Shown here piece after piece: positions 42,023 to 51,423 of a stretch of 64,000 bases of DNA. Made by a program: the position numbers and the translations under genes. Positions within the stretch are counted from its first letter, which is position 1. Each line of letters starts with the position of its first letter. Source of the stretch: JAEYZS01 sp964469265 (GTDB taxonomy: Bacteria > Bdellovibrionota > Bdellovibrionia > Bdellovibrionales > JAEYZS01); NCBI GenBank assembly GCA_964469265.1, contig CAYXYF010000001.1, positions 62,001-126,000 of the forward strand, given 5' to 3'. Below the pieces are notes generated by a model that searched no databases, was not told the origin of the DNA, and saw only the letters and a list, made by a program, of their open reading frames with translations.

Positions 42023-44008
42023 ATGCGCATACTGCTTTCTTTATCTCTATTGGCATTTATAGTTTCATGTACTTCAAGACCGATCGTTAAAGACCCTCCG
42101 CCGCCAGCAGATCAAGCTGTTCAAAAAGAATTCGCCCTGGCAAAAAAAGATTTTGTAAAAAACCCCGCGCGTGCCTTAAAAAGACTTGAGTCTTTAATCC
42201 AAAAATATCCGAATACTGCCACAGCATCGGAAGCAGCCCGAATTGCAGGCGACCATTACGTTAAAATCAAACGTCCAGAGCAAGCAATAAATGCGTACTC
42301 GTTTATCATCAATAATAATTATCGCGAACCTTTTGAGGGCGAAATTTATACGAAGGTTATTCGCATCTATTTGACACAAAAAGAAAATCAAAAGGCACAG
42401 GCTGTTCTTGAACAAGCACTTCGTTCGGGCACGCTATCTCCGAGTGAACGAGCCGAGCTTCTAAATTACAAAGTCGAATTTCAAAAGCTTGAACAAGACA
42501 CACTTGGGCAGCTTGAAACTTTAGCAGAAATGTACCACACAACCGACAATGCTCAGGCAAAACAAAGTTACCTCATTCGAGCAAACACCATCGCAGATTC
42601 TTTAGCCCGCCCGCAAGATCTTGACCGCGTTTTAAGGAATTCAAACCTAGAGTTTATCCATCCAAGCATTCACTACCGCATTGGGAGTGTAGCATTTGAG
42701 CAATCAGATTTTTCAAAAGCGCGTCACCACCTTTCAAAAGTTGTTTCGCTAAATCCTAACTCTGATCTTGCAGAAAGCTCCCAAGATTTTTTAAGACAAC
42801 TCAGCGCTCGATCCAGCGTCAATGTCAGAACCATCGGTGTGATTTTACCATTGAGTGGACGTTATGCCGACATCGGCAGGAGCGTTTTAAACTCGATACA
42901 GCTTGGCCTCGGTGTCTATGACAAAAGCACAGATATCAGGCTTGCAGTGATCGATAGTGAAGGAAAATACTTAGATGCAAGAAGGGCCGTCGAGAAGCTC
43001 GTTGTTGAAGATCATGTCGTTGCAATTATCGGAAGTCTACAAAGTAAAACCGCAACTAGTATCTCTTCTAAAGCTCAGGCCTTAGGCGTTCCAACAATCG
43101 TTCTTTCTCAAAAATCTGGAATTACTGAAATCGGAGATTTTATTTTTAGAAATGCTCTAACAAGTGAGATGCAGGTCCAGCATCTTGTTAAAACTGCTAT
43201 GGGGAAGCGCGGGTTTAAGCGCTTTGCAATTCTTTATCCAGAAGATGCCTACGGAACCGAGTATGCCAACTTATTTTGGGATGCTGTTATTGCAGCTGGT
43301 GGCGAAATCAAAGCGGCACAATCTTACAATCCAAAAGAAACTGACTTTAGAGCGTCGATTCAAAAGTTGGTCGGGACTTTTTATGTGGATGACCGTGCAC
43401 AAGAATACAAACACAAGCTTGAAGAATGGAAAAAATCTATAAATCACAGAACAGCTCGCACAGAAGTTCCTAAAGATTTATTAGCGCCGATTATTGATTT
43501 TGATGCGATCTTCATCCCTGATAATACAAGGGCTTTAGGTCAGATTTCAGGTATGCTCGCCTTCCAAGAAGTCAGCAATGTCACACTTTTAGGAACTAAC
43601 ATCTGGAACACTTCTGGAGTTATAGAGCGAGCGGGAAACTTTGCAAATTCCTTATTGTTTGTAGATAGTTTTTTAGTTCAAGATTCACAGTTTAAAAATT
43701 CAGAGTTTTATAAAACCTACTTCCAACACTTTGGTAAAACTCCATCACTATTTGATCTTCAAGCTTACGATACGGCTTTAATTTTAAAGCGCGCTGTCTC
43801 AGGCGTAAGTTCGAGAGCCGATTTGAGATCACGGCTTGCAGGCTTGAACTCTGTTCCAGGGGCCTTAAGCAACTTAAACAGTGAGGCTAATCGTGATTTT
43901 ACTCGTCCGATTGTGGCATTAACCGTGGCAAACAACAAGATTACTACACTTGAAGAGGCCGCCAAAGAAGTTGCCAAACCTGCAACAAAATCAAAACAAA
44001 AAAAATGA
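42023..44008 (+). CDS. LpoA-like lipoprotein: TPR plus periplasmic-binding-protein domain
   Basis: The 661-residue protein has a lipoprotein signal ending IVSC (C16), a TPR-type helical half (about 25-260) and a type 1 periplasmic-binding fold (about 270-640; IGVILPLSGRYADIGRSVLNSIQLGL, VAIIGSLQSKTATSISSKAQALGVP, FKRFAILYPEDAYG). This is the layout of LpoA/LppC, the outer-membrane activator of peptidoglycan synthase PBP1A, though amino-acid-binding relatives exist. It ends with a basic tail. An AAGGA site precedes the ATG, 27 bp after the dnaJ-like gene. Confidence 0.78.
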   Translation: MRILLSLSLLAFIVSCTSRPIVKDPPPPADQAVQKEFALAKKDFVKNPARALKRLESLIQKYPNTATASEAARIAGDHYVKIKRPEQAINAYSFIINNNYREPFEGEIYTKVIRIYLTQKENQKAQAVLEQALRSGTLSPSERAELLNYKVEFQKLEQDTLGQLETLAEMYHTTDNAQAKQSYLIRANTIADSLARPQDLDRVLRNSNLEFIHPSIHYRIGSVAFEQSDFSKARHHLSKVVSLNPNSDLAESSQDFLRQLSARSSVNVRTIGVILPLSGRYADIGRSVLNSIQLGLGVYDKSTDIRLAVIDSEGKYLDARRAVEKLVVEDHVVAIIGSLQSKTATSISSKAQALGVPTIVLSQKSGITEIGDFIFRNALTSEMQVQHLVKTAMGKRGFKRFAILYPEDAYGTEYANLFWDAVIAAGGEIKAAQSYNPKETDFRASIQKLVGTFYVDDRAQEYKHKLEEWKKSINHRTARTEVPKDLLAPIIDFDAIFIPDNTRALGQISGMLAFQEVSNVTLLGTNIWNTSGVIERAGNFANSLLFVDSFLVQDSQFKNSEFYKTYFQHFGKTPSLFDLQAYDTALILKRAVSGVSSRADLRSRLAGLNSVPGALSNLNSEANRDFTRPIVALTVANNKITTLEEAAKEVAKPATKSKQKK

Positions 44009-44060
44009 GCTATTTTCTTTTTTAACCTATTTTCAACTCCAAGCAGTCATACATTGCAAC

Positions 44061-44111
44061 AGCCTAGACCTTAGGGCCTAGGCTGAAGAGATCAGGCATG
44101 ATGCCAGATCT
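44061..44111 (+). promoter_or_regulatory. Two hairpins in the leader of the first DksA-like gene
   Basis: Hairpin 1 pairs AGCCTAG (44061-44067) with CTAGGCT (44078-44084). Hairpin 2 pairs AGATCaGGCA (44089-44098) with TGCCaGATCT (44102-44111), one mismatch. Neither is followed by a T-tract. They precede the GGGGGGA ribosome site by about 9 bases. Confidence 0.45.
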
Positions 44112-44130
44112 GTATTTTTGGGGGGAAAAT

Positions 44131-44502
44131 ATGATCACAAAGGAGCTTATTCAAAGCTGCAAGATGAAGCTAATCGAAGCAAAGCAAGATATATTAAATC
44201 GCTATAAAGATGCCCATAGTATGCTCTCCCAGTTTGCCGATGATAAAGGCGGAGACGAAGGTGACCAAACGGTACGCATCTTAGCCGAAAAAGATGCTCT
44301 AAGAACTCAAAAAAGACTTCGAGAGACTCTTTTAGAAATTGAATCTGCTCTCTACAGAATAGAAAATGGTCTTTTTGGAATTTGTGAAGAAACCGAAGAA
44401 TTCATCGAGCCCGAAAGACTTCTTGCAATTCCTTGGACACGATTAAGTATCGAAGGCGCAGAAACAAGAGAGTTACCAAGCTATCAGCGCAGAGCTGATT
44501 AG
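44131..44502 (+). CDS. DksA/TraR-like protein lacking most zinc cysteines (copy 1)
   Basis: The 123-residue protein has the DksA layout: N-terminal helix, coiled coil with an acidic tip (GGDEGDQTVRILAEKD, keeping the D-x2-D spacing of DksA D71/D74), then the C-terminal globule FGICEETEEFIEPERLLAIPWTRLSIEGAE. Where DksA has four zinc cysteines, only the first remains; the others are Thr, Ser and Gly. DksA binds RNA polymerase through the secondary channel with ppGpp. The ATG at 44131 has a strong GGGGGGA site. A terminator follows. Confidence 0.8.
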   Translation: MITKELIQSCKMKLIEAKQDILNRYKDAHSMLSQFADDKGGDEGDQTVRILAEKDALRTQKRLRETLLEIESALYRIENGLFGICEETEEFIEPERLLAIPWTRLSIEGAETRELPSYQRRAD

Positions 44503-44525
44503 AAATTAAACTTTTTTAATATAAA

Positions 44526-44553
44526 CAGAGCGTTAGGCGCTCTGTTTTTTTAT
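44526..44553 (+). terminator. Rho-independent terminator between the two DksA-like genes
   Basis: A perfect 7-bp stem CAGAGCG/CGCTCTG with a TTAGG loop is followed by seven T residues and ATT. It is 23 bp after the copy 1 stop and separates the transcription of the two paralogues. Confidence 0.88.
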
Positions 44554-44606
44554 TGCAATGACCACTAATGAACATTAAACATCCTCTTATTGAAAAGAGG
44601 GATTTA

Positions 44607-44969
44607 ATGCCTACAGCAAAACTTTCTAAGGAAAAACTCCAACTTTTTAAGCACAAACTTCTTTCAGAAAAAGAAGAGCTGCTCAATACTCTTAAAGTCA
44701 GCGGGCGACCGCCAAAGCAGGAAGAAACCGCTGGAGATCTCGGCGATCAGAATATAAGAGCTATTCAAGAGCAACAATGGCACCTATTTCAACAAAGACT
44801 GCGGCGCCAGTTGCTCGAGGTTGAATCTGCGTTACACAGACTTGAGTCGGGACAATTCGGAATCTGCGAAGAAACTGAGCAGCCTATAGAAATTAACAGG
44901 CTGCTATCTATACCTTGGACAAGGTTCTCCATCGAAGGCGCTAAACTAAGAGAGAGTTTACAAAGATAA
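44607..44969 (+). CDS. DksA/TraR-like protein lacking most zinc cysteines (copy 2)
   Basis: This 120-residue paralogue of the preceding gene keeps the D-x2-D tip (AGDLGDQNIRAIQEQ) and the same degenerate globule FGICEETEQPIEINRLLSIPWTRFSIEGAK, with the same single cysteine. The ATG at 44607 has a GAGGGA site; an in-frame ATG at 44568 has none. The two copies share the FGICEET..LLxIPWTRxSIEGA block almost exactly, so they arose by duplication of an already cysteine-poor gene. Lon follows 73 bp later. Confidence 0.8.
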   Translation: MPTAKLSKEKLQLFKHKLLSEKEELLNTLKVSGRPPKQEETAGDLGDQNIRAIQEQQWHLFQQRLRRQLLEVESALHRLESGQFGICEETEQPIEINRLLSIPWTRFSIEGAKLRESLQR

Positions 44970-45042
44970 ACTTAAAGGCACACCCATTCTCTCCGATAAA
45001 TCTCATGAGTGAGAGTTATCTCGCATATCACTGGAGGATTGA

Positions 45043-47460
45043 ATGAGTGCCGATGACAACAAGCTGCTAGATGTACCTGAACAAATTCCACTTCTGCCTG
45101 TTCGCGATATAGTTGTATTTCCGTATATGATCCTTCCCCTATTTGTAGGGAGAGAAAATTCGATCAAAGCAGTCGAAGAAGCACTAGCAAAAAACAGATA
45201 CATTTTTTTAGCATCACAAAAAGAAATTACAGAAGAAAATCCTTCTCAAGACACAATATATGAAGTCGGCACCATCGCGATGATTATGCGCATGAGAAAG
45301 CTCTCAGACGGTCGTGTGAAGATTCTTATTCAAGGTGTAGGGAAAGGTCGCGTGACCAAATACACAAAGACTGAGCCCTTCTTTGAAGTCTCTGTAGACA
45401 AGATTGAAGAAACACCCGTGCAACTCCCAGAATTAGAAGTGGAAGCAATGGTAAGAACTGTTAAAGAACAGTTAGAAAAAATCATCGCACACGGAAAACT
45501 TTTATCTCCAGATATTTTATTAGTCTTAGATGAAGTCACTGATCCAGGACGTTTGGCAGATCTTATTGCAAGCAACCTTGGACTTAAGGTTTCTGATGCC
45601 CAACACATTCTTGAAACATTTGATCACAAAGAAAAGTTAAAATTAGTCAGCCAAATTCTAACCAACGAATTAGAAGTCTTGGCAATGCAACACCGGATTA
45701 AAAACACTGCAAAAGAAGAAATGTCTAAATCACAAAAAGAATATTTCCTCCGTGAGCAGTTAAGAGCTATCAAGAATGAATTGGGCGAGGCTGATGCAAA
45801 ATCTGACGAAGCCGATGAAGTTCGAGAAAAAATTCTTTCAGCAGAAATGCCGTCAGATGTTGAACAAGAAGCACTCAAGCAACTTGCTAGACTTGAAAGA
45901 ATGCATCCAGATGCTTCCGAGGCATCAATGATAAGAACGTATCTTGATTGGATGACTGATCTTCCATGGAATATTGAAACAGAAGACAACCTTGATCTTA
46001 AGCATGCAAAAGTAATTTTAGATGAAGATCACCACGACCTTGAAAAAATTAAAGACAGAATTCTTGAATTCCTAGCCGTTAGACAGCTAAAAAACTCAAT
46101 GAAGGGTCCTATCCTTTGTTTTAACGGACCTCCAGGAGTTGGAAAAACGTCCCTTGGTAAATCAATCGCAAGAGCGATGGGAAGAAACTACTTCCGAATT
46201 TCTCTTGGCGGCGTGAAGGACGAAGCTGAAATTCGTGGTCACAGAAGAACATACGTCGGCGCTATGCCAGGAAAAATTGTACAAGCTTTAAAGCAGGTTA
46301 AATCAAAGAACGCGGTTATCGTACTGGATGAGATCGATAAACTAGGTTCTGATTTTAGAGGCGATCCATCGGCGGCAATGCTCGAGGTGTTGGACCCAGA
46401 GCAAAATGCTACCTTTAGAGATAACTACTTAAACGTCGACTTTGATCTTAGCAATATTATGTTTATTGCAACTTCAAACGTACTTGAAAATGTTCCCGCA
46501 GCGTTACGTGATAGAATGGAAGTCATTAACCTTTCAGGCTACACCGAGCAAGAAAAAGTGATCATTGCAAAAAAACACGTCGTCGAAAGACAGATTGAAG
46601 CAAACGGGATCACCACAGATAATATTGAGTTTACAGATGAAGGGCTCATGCATCTTGTTAGCCACTACACGAGAGAGGCTGGGCTTCGTAACCTTGAAAG
46701 AGAAGTTGGAAGTGTTTGCCGTAAGGTTGCAAAAGAAGTCGTTATGGGCGGACTAAAAAAGAAGACGATCACACCAAAAGTTGTGGAAGAACTTCTAGGG
46801 CCTGCTCGGTATATAAGAGATGAAGATATGAACCAAAATCGAATCGGTGTCACAAACGGCTTAGCTTGGACTTCGGTTGGCGGAGAGGTTCTTTTCATCG
46901 AAGCAATTAAAATGAAGGGAACGGGAAAACTCGTTCTTACGGGTCAAATGGGCGATGTGATGAAAGAGTCTGCCACTGGGGCAATGTCATACGCTAAGGC
47001 CAACGCAAAAGATCTTGGTATTAATGAGAAGATTTTTGAAGAGTATGACTTTCACGTCCATATTCCAGAAGGCGCTACGCCAAAAGATGGCCCGTCTGCT
47101 GGGATCACAATGGCAATATCTCTTGTTAGCTTGTTCACAGATACTCCTGTAAGAGGTGATGTTGCGATGACGGGAGAGCTCACAATTACAGGAAGAGTGT
47201 TGCCGATTGGTGGCCTTCGAGAGAAAGCGCTCGCGGCTTTAAGACTCGGAGTAAAAGATGTCATCATTCCATTTGCGAACATCAAAGACCTTAAGGAAAT
47301 TCCAGAGGATTTCAGAAAGAAATTAAACTTTATACCTGTGAAGCAACTAAAAGAGGTTATCGATATTTCTTTAGATACAAAAACAAAGAAAAGATCGAGC
47401 ACCAAATCTGGTGGCGGCGGACTGAAAAAAGATAAGATCGCATCTTCTCCAGCTGCTTAA
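45043..47460 (+). CDS. lon: ATP-dependent protease Lon
   Basis: Lon is a hexameric AAA+ protease for misfolded and regulatory proteins. The 805-residue protein has the LON N-domain (LLPVRDIVVFPYMILPLFVGR), Walker A GPPGVGKT (362-369), Walker B IVLDEIDKLG, and the proteolytic domain with the Ser-Lys dyad S685 in PKDGPSAG and K728 in LREKALAALR. A basic, Ser/Gly-rich tail ends it. TGGAGG ribosome site. Followed by a terminator. Confidence 0.98.
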   Translation: MSADDNKLLDVPEQIPLLPVRDIVVFPYMILPLFVGRENSIKAVEEALAKNRYIFLASQKEITEENPSQDTIYEVGTIAMIMRMRKLSDGRVKILIQGVGKGRVTKYTKTEPFFEVSVDKIEETPVQLPELEVEAMVRTVKEQLEKIIAHGKLLSPDILLVLDEVTDPGRLADLIASNLGLKVSDAQHILETFDHKEKLKLVSQILTNELEVLAMQHRIKNTAKEEMSKSQKEYFLREQLRAIKNELGEADAKSDEADEVREKILSAEMPSDVEQEALKQLARLERMHPDASEASMIRTYLDWMTDLPWNIETEDNLDLKHAKVILDEDHHDLEKIKDRILEFLAVRQLKNSMKGPILCFNGPPGVGKTSLGKSIARAMGRNYFRISLGGVKDEAEIRGHRRTYVGAMPGKIVQALKQVKSKNAVIVLDEIDKLGSDFRGDPSAAMLEVLDPEQNATFRDNYLNVDFDLSNIMFIATSNVLENVPAALRDRMEVINLSGYTEQEKVIIAKKHVVERQIEANGITTDNIEFTDEGLMHLVSHYTREAGLRNLEREVGSVCRKVAKEVVMGGLKKKTITPKVVEELLGPARYIRDEDMNQNRIGVTNGLAWTSVGGEVLFIEAIKMKGTGKLVLTGQMGDVMKESATGAMSYAKANAKDLGINEKIFEEYDFHVHIPEGATPKDGPSAGITMAISLVSLFTDTPVRGDVAMTGELTITGRVLPIGGLREKALAALRLGVKDVIIPFANIKDLKEIPEDFRKKLNFIPVKQLKEVIDISLDTKTKKRSSTKSGGGGLKKDKIASSPAA

Positions 47461-47472
47461 ACACAACAAGAG

Positions 47473-47501
47473 AGCCCACGGATACTCTGTGGGCTTTATC
47501 T
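47473..47501 (+). terminator. Terminator after lon
   Basis: A 7-bp perfect stem AGCCCAC/GTGGGCT with a nine-base loop is followed by TTATCTTT. It is 13 bp after the lon stop. The T-tract is broken, so strength is moderate. Confidence 0.7.
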
Positions 47502-47615
47502 TTCCCTCACTTTATTGCCAAAATGTTGCCAGCGTTTGTTCTCGATTAAATTATAATTAATTTGCCCTCAATTTACTAAGGTCTGGGTTGGATCATACCG
47601 ATACATTCCTTATCT

Positions 47616-48275
47616 ATGAAAAAAAGAGAAATCTATGTCTTAATAAGCTTTGTGATCTTGTTTGTGCTTTTTGCGATATTTCAAAACTTCTCTTTTCCCA
47701 ATAAACATCTTGATAATTTAACCAATAAAAACTTTTACAAAAAGAACCTTCACAAGTTTGTTCCAACCTATTCATTTAAAAATAGCATCGGCGGTGGAGT
47801 GGAGGTCCCATACGGTTACAAAGAAGAAATTCAACGTAAAATTGCCAGCGCTAATCAAAGAATAATTTTTGACCGTAAAAAGTTTTTAAAAGAGGGCGCT
47901 GAAGCTCTACCCATCTATAAAGACATTCAAGATTTTATTAAAGACGTTGCTTCAAGCGATGAACCATCTGCTTCCGATGAGGCCTGTGTTGCCACCTCAG
48001 TGGAATCTAGCGGAGCATGTATTGTGCGACAAAATTACCATGCGATAAATGAGCACGATGACGAAAGCGGATCTATCAAAGTGCGCGCAAATCCGTTAAG
48101 ACAGACTGCAAGCATTTCTGTTCCAGGAGAGATTTACTCACAACTCAATTATGATGCGGATTCTAATCGGGTGAATGTTCAATTCAGAACAAACATCAGT
48201 GACGATGCGGGTGTTCGTCTCGAGTTGGATTCGTTAGATCAATCTGGAAAAATTAATATTGATTTAAGTTGGTAA
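47616..48275 (+). CDS. Hypothetical exported or membrane-anchored protein
   Basis: The 219-residue protein begins with a single membrane helix after a basic start (MKKREIYVLISFVILFVLFAIF), so it is probably anchored with the rest in the periplasm. A pair of cysteines (EACVATSVESSGACIV, about residues 124-137) could form a disulfide. The C-terminal 60 residues look like beta strands. No family is recognised. No ribosome site precedes the ATG. The 3' end overlaps the convergent HTH gene by 23 bp. Confidence 0.6.
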   Translation: MKKREIYVLISFVILFVLFAIFQNFSFPNKHLDNLTNKNFYKKNLHKFVPTYSFKNSIGGGVEVPYGYKEEIQRKIASANQRIIFDRKKFLKEGAEALPIYKDIQDFIKDVASSDEPSASDEACVATSVESSGACIVRQNYHAINEHDDESGSIKVRANPLRQTASISVPGEIYSQLNYDADSNRVNVQFRTNISDDAGVRLELDSLDQSGKINIDLSW

Positions 48276-48654
48276 AACTTCTGTTTTCAAGCTCTTGTCG
48301 AAGTCTTTCATTTTCACTTTCTAAAACCTTAGCCAGTGTTTTTAAATCTGAGACTTCTTCTTTGAGTTGAAAAATTAGCTCTTCTTTACTTAAAAGAGCA
48401 GTCATGTAAGCCTTTTTAACTTCTTCAAGGGTCTGACGGGCCTCTGACAAAGACGGTGTGTTTGAACTCTTCGGAAACTCAATGGGCTTGCGTCCGCGTG
48501 GTGCCTTTTCAACGGCATCATCGATAATAAAATATTTGCCGTCTTCTAGTTTGAACAAAATGGAGTTGTCCTTAATTCGGCGTCGAAGCGTGGAAACGCT
48601 AATCTGATGCTTATTTGAGTATTCAATTAATGGTAGCCAGCTCTTCTCGGTCAT
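48253..48654 (-). CDS. Small helix-turn-helix / coiled-coil protein
   Basis: The 133-residue product has an N-terminal excisionase/MerR-type helix-turn-helix (WLPLIEYSNKHQISVSTLRRR, here about residues 6-26), a basic linker with PRGRKP, and a C-terminal coiled coil (about 72-128, KEELIFQLKEEVSDLKTLAK). It may be a DNA-binding regulator that dimerises by the coil. The ATG at 48654 has a GGAG site; an in-frame TTG at 48678 is weaker. It converges on the 219-residue gene. Confidence 0.7.
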   Translation of the reverse strand: MTEKSWLPLIEYSNKHQISVSTLRRRIKDNSILFKLEDGKYFIIDDAVEKAPRGRKPIEFPKSSNTPSLSEARQTLEEVKKAYMTALLSKEELIFQLKEEVSDLKTLAKVLESENERLRQELENRSFTNLNQY

Positions 48655-48739
48655 CTTTATTCTCCATTCTAGGCCCAATACGCATACTATTTCAGCATTT
48701 AGACCAATGTAAATAAAAATGAATATCCAACGAGTTTAT

Positions 48740-48769
48740 TTGCCGTTCTGCTAGATAGCTTGATATATT
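48740..48769 (+). promoter_or_regulatory. Patatin gene promoter; predicted leaderless start
   Basis: TTGCCG (48740-48745), an 18-bp spacer and TATATT (48764-48769) are followed six bases later by the ATG at 48776. No ribosome site is present, so the transcript should begin at the start codon. Confidence 0.6.
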
Positions 48770-48775
48770 AACTCT

Positions 48776-49957
48776 ATGCGTTTTAAAGATAAAAGCTCCA
48801 TAGCACTCGTTCTCAGCGGCGGCGGAATTAAAGCGGCGGCATTTCACATCGGTGTTTGCCTCGCTCTTGAAGAAAAAGGATTTCACTTTAACGGTGGGCT
48901 TAAATCGGAATCAAAGGACGAAGAACTTCCTCCGCAAACTATAAATACCTACGTTGGTTCAAGTGCTGGCGCTATGATCAGCGCAATCTTGGCGTCGGGA
49001 TATAGTGTCGATGATCTTATTGTCGCCTTTGAAATGGGAATTAAAAAGAAAACAAATAAGCCCGCGCGCTTAAAAGCTTTAACCTATTGGGATATCTTTG
49101 CGCTCAACTCGCCTGGATTCTTACGTGCTATACCAACAAAGTTTAGAACAAAGTCTCTTGTTACAGGTGGATTTGAGTCCTTTTTAAAAAATGGTTTTAA
49201 ACTTAACGGTCTTTTTTCAACACGAGGTTTAGAAAAGTATTTAAGGACGCAGGTTCTTCCTACAAATGATTTCTCTGAGCTTTCAAGCAGACTCTACATT
49301 GTTGCCACGTCACTCAATAGCTCGAAAAAAGCGATATTCGGTCCCCATGACAAATCAAAGTTTGAATCCACACAGATGAAGCTAAATTTTGCAAACATCA
49401 GTGAAGCCGCAGCAGCTTCTATGTCTTTACCTCCCGTATACTGTCCCTATGGATTAAAAAACGAACGCGGTGAAATGATTTATTTTTTTGATGGCGAAAT
49501 TAGGGATACGCTTTCATCTCACGTCGCCGTCGATAATGGCGCTGATCTTGTCCTAGCAAGCTATTCAATTCAGCCTTATCATTACAATGAAAAAATGGGC
49601 AGTTTGCACGAATATGGAATTCCACTAATTTTAAATCAGGCCCTGTATCAAGTTGTTGAACAGAAAATTTTAAAGAACATGGAACACCTAGATGTTCTGC
49701 AAACAATTTATTCTACCGTTGATAAGTATTTTAAAGAAAACAAACTCCCTGAAGAGGACAGAAAAAAGATTCTCGATCTTATTTCTAAGAAAGCGAACCT
49801 TAATCCGAAAACAGAATACGTCTACATCCACCCTAATCCGCAGGATTATGAGATGTTCTTTGTAGATCATTTTTCTTTGAACAAAGAAATTCTAGAGAGA
49901 ATTGTTAAAATTGGATTTAAGAGCGCCTTAAAAGTTTTAAGACGCTACGATATCTGA
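48776..49957 (+). CDS. Patatin-like phospholipase
   Basis: The 393-residue protein has the patatin oxyanion loop SGGGIKAAAFHIG (14-26), the nucleophile elbow GSSAG (S63) and the dyad aspartate in FFDGEIRD (D239). Members hydrolyse acyl esters of phospholipids. No signal peptide is seen, so it acts in the cytoplasm or is exported by another route. The middle region (about 85-150) is basic. Its stop is 2 bp from the convergent nuoN stop. Confidence 0.88.
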   Translation: MRFKDKSSIALVLSGGGIKAAAFHIGVCLALEEKGFHFNGGLKSESKDEELPPQTINTYVGSSAGAMISAILASGYSVDDLIVAFEMGIKKKTNKPARLKALTYWDIFALNSPGFLRAIPTKFRTKSLVTGGFESFLKNGFKLNGLFSTRGLEKYLRTQVLPTNDFSELSSRLYIVATSLNSSKKAIFGPHDKSKFESTQMKLNFANISEAAAASMSLPPVYCPYGLKNERGEMIYFFDGEIRDTLSSHVAVDNGADLVLASYSIQPYHYNEKMGSLHEYGIPLILNQALYQVVEQKILKNMEHLDVLQTIYSTVDKYFKENKLPEEDRKKILDLISKKANLNPKTEYVYIHPNPQDYEMFFVDHFSLNKEILERIVKIGFKSALKVLRRYDI

Positions 49958-49959
49958 AC

Positions 49960-51417
49960 TTAGTAAACTGCTGTATTTAGAATTTTATCAAGAAACGGTT
50001 GAGCCGCCAAACCAAGAATAATAACCATGATCACACAAAAGTACACTGTCGCTTGTGTGCCGATTCCATCATTTTGAATAAACTCTTCTTGGGACTCTTT
50101 ATCTTTCATAAACATAAATACAATTGGCTTAAGATAATAATAAACACCAATCACAGAACTCATCACACCCCATGCCACGAGCCAGAACTGTTCGGCTTGA
50201 AGAGCGCTTGAAAACAAGAACACCTTTGCAAAGAACCCACCAAATGGCGGGATTCCAGCTAAACTAAATAGGCAAATTGCAAGACCCGCAGCCACCCATG
50301 GACGAGATTTAGATAAGCCCTTTAGAGCATCAATTGTAAGTTCTTTTTCTTCGTTATTTTCATAGAGGCATGCAATTGCAAAAGCGCCGATGGTCATAAA
50401 GAGATACGTAATCAAATAAAACATTATCCCTTTAACCGCAAAGTCCTCTACACCAAGAACTGCTGCAATAATGCCTAAGAACAAATAGCCTGAATGCGAG
50501 ATGCTTGAATAAGCCAACATTCTCTTAAAGCTTGATTGCTTAAGAGCAACAAGGTTTCCGAAAAACATGGTCAAGATTGCGACCCATTGAAGCATGAAAA
50601 TAACAGAGCTAGATTGAACAAGTCTCATCACAGGAACAAAACTCAACAAGAAAACAAATATAGAGATTTTCACTGCCGTTGCCATAAATGCAGTTACTGG
50701 CGTCGGCGCACCCTGGTAGACGTCAGGTAACCATGCGTGAAACGGCACAAGGGCAACCTTAAAGAATAGTCCAATGAGGAATATCATCACTCCCATTGTC
50801 AGATACACCTGATTTGCTCCTGATGCATTTTCAAGAATCGTAGAGATATCGGTTGTCTGGGTTGCGCCGTAAATAAAAGCTGCGCCCAAAAGTAAAAAGG
50901 CTGAGGCAAAGCTTCCTATAATAAAGTATTTAAAGGAAGATTCCTTAGGAACAAAACCATTCCCGCCAATTCCAATTAAAACATAAAGAGGGAGAGATAA
51001 AAGCTCAATTCCGACAAAAGTTAAGATGAGATCATGCGAGTAGGTTAAAACAACCATACCCAACATCGTACTTAGTAGTAAAAACATATGCTCTGAATAC
51101 TGAGCTTTTGGGATTGCAGGATGCTTATAGGATAGAAGTATCGTAAAGAGCACCGACAATATTAAAAAGACACTAGAGAGTTTTATAAGCGGGCTATACA
51201 CGACGGCATTTTCAAAAGCCAGGGTGATCTCAGTGGTTGAACGCAGTGATACTGCAACTGCCGTTAATCCAATTGCGGCAACACCAAAAATAAAAGTAAT
51301 AATCGGTCGTGGCTCTTTATTTCCTCTTAAAACTTTTATAACCAATGGCACTAAGCTTAATAAAAATAAAACGATTAGTGGAATTGTGATGCTAAGATCT
51401 TGTATATATACGCCCAT
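49960..51417 (-). CDS. nuoN: NADH-quinone oxidoreductase subunit N
   Basis: NuoN is one of three antiporter-like proton-pumping subunits of complex I. The 485-residue protein has about 14 membrane helices, with the ELLSLPLYVLIG segment (conserved glutamate), FKVALVPFHAWLPDVYQGAPTPVTAF and LKQSSFKRMLAYSSISHSGY. It is the last gene of the nuo operon and lies 6 bp after nuoM. Confidence 0.95.
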   Translation of the reverse strand: MGVYIQDLSITIPLIVLFLLSLVPLVIKVLRGNKEPRPIITFIFGVAAIGLTAVAVSLRSTTEITLAFENAVVYSPLIKLSSVFLILSVLFTILLSYKHPAIPKAQYSEHMFLLLSTMLGMVVLTYSHDLILTFVGIELLSLPLYVLIGIGGNGFVPKESSFKYFIIGSFASAFLLLGAAFIYGATQTTDISTILENASGANQVYLTMGVMIFLIGLFFKVALVPFHAWLPDVYQGAPTPVTAFMATAVKISIFVFLLSFVPVMRLVQSSSVIFMLQWVAILTMFFGNLVALKQSSFKRMLAYSSISHSGYLFLGIIAAVLGVEDFAVKGIMFYLITYLFMTIGAFAIACLYENNEEKELTIDALKGLSKSRPWVAAGLAICLFSLAGIPPFGGFFAKVFLFSSALQAEQFWLVAWGVMSSVIGVYYYLKPIVFMFMKDKESQEEFIQNDGIGTQATVYFCVIMVIILGLAAQPFLDKILNTAVY

Positions 51418-51423
51418 AATCTC

